Of a stretch of DNA of 64,000 nucleotides, positions 63,178 through 64,000 are shown piece after piece. Position 1 is the first letter of the stretch. Each line of letters starts with the position of its first letter. The notes beneath the pieces are model-generated. The model had not been told where the DNA came from and made no database searches. It was given only the letters and a program-made list of their open reading frames with translations. The position numbers were made by a program, and so were the translations under genes. The stretch comes from Pseudomonas coleopterorum (GTDB taxonomy: Bacteria; Pseudomonadota; Gammaproteobacteria; Pseudomonadales; Pseudomonadaceae). The stretch is from the NCBI RefSeq assembly GCF_900105555.1, contig NZ_FNTZ01000001.1:1984001-2048000 (forward strand), given 5' to 3'.

Positions 63178-64000
63178 AGACTCCAGGTCCGCGTCGTGGG
63201 GGCGCCGAGCAATTGCCCAAGCGCGGCCAGGTCGCGTTCGGCATGGCTCTGTCGCAGGTACACCGGCAGATCGGCGATCAACCGGGCGAAATGAGGATCC
63301 TTGCAGTACGGACCGGCACCCATGGCACGGCCGACGTGACTGATGACGGTTTCTGCGGTCTCTTCGGCCACCGCACGGCACAGCCGCGCCGAATGCTCGA
63401 AAGGGCCGTCGGGCTGTTGATCAGCTGCATTGGCCGCTTGGCGCAACACGGCGATGCAAGCGCTCAGCGCCCGATCCACCGCGCCCAGGTGAGCCAAGGC
63501 GTGGGGCTCGGGACGGGCGTGACAATGCTGGGCCAGGTGGCGTGCCAGTTCGCGGGCAGCGCCGAACCAGCACGCGGCGATACCGATCCCGCCCAGCCAG
63601 AACCCCGGTCGGCTCAAGTAGCCCCCAGCCAGTCCGACATACCAGCCCTCGGCATTTTCCAGCAGGATTTCGACGCTACCGGTGTTGGCCATGCCCACCG
63701 CGTGCCAGCCGTCGTCGGTGACGCACAGGTTGGGCTGATCCATCGGCACGGCGACCAACTGCTGCTGGCCATCGTCATCCCAGGCGGTCAGCAGGCCATG
63801 AGTGACGACGCCGGCGCCCGAGCACCAGGCCTTGCGGCCGCTGAGCACCGCACGATCGCCCTCGCGCCTGACCATCACCCGGGCCTGAGGCGGCTCCGAT
63901 GCCCAGGTGCCCCAGATCGAGCCTTCCGGCACAGGCTGTGCGCGCAGCTCCTGCATGATTGCCAAAGCGTCGGTATGCCCCTCATACAGCTTGCACAAGC
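63174..64000 (-). CDS. Acyl-CoA dehydrogenase-like protein (partial, N-terminus outside window)
   Basis: The visible 275 residues are the middle and C-terminal parts of an acyl-CoA dehydrogenase-like flavoprotein; the frame runs off the right edge. Elements such as GRKAWCSGAGVVTHGLLT (flavin region) and the helical C-terminal domain (HVGRAMGAGPYCKD) fit the fold. The usual catalytic Glu cannot be confirmed here. It is translationally coupled to the deacetylase gene. Confidence 0.8.
   Translation of the reverse strand, partial: LCKLYEGHTDALAIMQELRAQPVPEGSIWGTWASEPPQARVMVRREGDRAVLSGRKAWCSGAGVVTHGLLTAWDDDGQQQLVAVPMDQPNLCVTDDGWHAVGMANTGSVEILLENAEGWYVGLAGGYLSRPGFWLGGIGIAACWFGAARELARHLAQHCHARPEPHALAHLGAVDRALSACIAVLRQAANAADQQPDGPFEHSARLCRAVAEETAETVISHVGRAMGAGPYCKDPHFARLIADLPVYLRQSHAERDLAALGQLLGAPTTRTWSL

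Overview
The window reads as a chromosomal segment of a Pseudomonas, most likely of the P. putida group. It is GC-rich and almost fully coding. Its core gene order (idh, cspD, clpS-clpA, infA, bpt-aat, ftsK-lolA-rarA-crcB-serS-cysG) is one I know from Pseudomonas genomes, and paired REP-like palindromes sit between genes. I see no rRNA, tRNA, CRISPR array, prophage or insertion sequence. The species call is inference from protein similarity and synteny recalled from memory.

Layout. 1-3.5 kb: a partial NUDIX hydrolase, the monomeric isocitrate dehydrogenase and cspD; the dimeric icd gene that I recall between idh and cspD in related species is not here. 3.6-8.2 kb: ClpS/ClpA with infA, Bpt and Aat, so the adaptor, unfoldase and both aminoacyl-transferases of the bacterial N-degron pathway lie together. 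8.6-16.2 kb: ftsK, lolA, rarA, crcB/fluC, serS and cysG on one strand. 16.2-22.3 kb: a ferric-catecholate (enterobactin-type) uptake operon with a FepA-like receptor, binding protein, two permeases and an ATPase. 22.5-28.5 kb: an RcnB-like periplasmic protein, a thiolase, moaA, a pirin, a TauE/SafE permease, a GNAT protein and a RibD-like reductase. 28.5-35.4 kb: the 2-methylcitrate operon gntR-prpB-prpC-acnD-prpF, with a mirrored operator pair upstream and no prpD at its end. 35.4-43.9 kb: an old-yellow-enzyme reductase, a PfpI/DJ-1 protein, gamma-glutamyltransferase, an acetyltransferase, a lipoprotein, an EamA exporter, a DUF4174 protein, an aldo/keto reductase and a LysR regulator. 44.0-46.9 kb: scoA-scoB-atoE for acetoacetate and short-chain acid use. 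47-53.8 kb: small low-complexity proteins, an Nramp-like transporter without the canonical metal motifs, a small membrane protein, an MHS-type transporter and a MocR regulator. 54.0-61.7 kb: glgE, a treS-maltokinase fusion and glgB, which turn trehalose into branched alpha-glucan, behind an AlgU-type promoter. 61.8-64.0 kb: a translationally coupled set of an acyl-CoA dehydrogenase-like protein (cut by the window end), a PIG-L/LmbE deacetylase and a NodS-like methyltransferase.

The main themes are protein quality control, iron uptake, propionate and ketone-body catabolism, and osmotic or envelope-stress carbohydrate metabolism. The best candidate for an undescribed pathway is the coupled ACAD, PIG-L and NodS-like methyltransferase cluster at the right edge. 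Other items worth a check are the two AlgU-type promoters, the prp operator pair, the missing icd and prpD, and the Nramp homologue with altered metal-site motifs.
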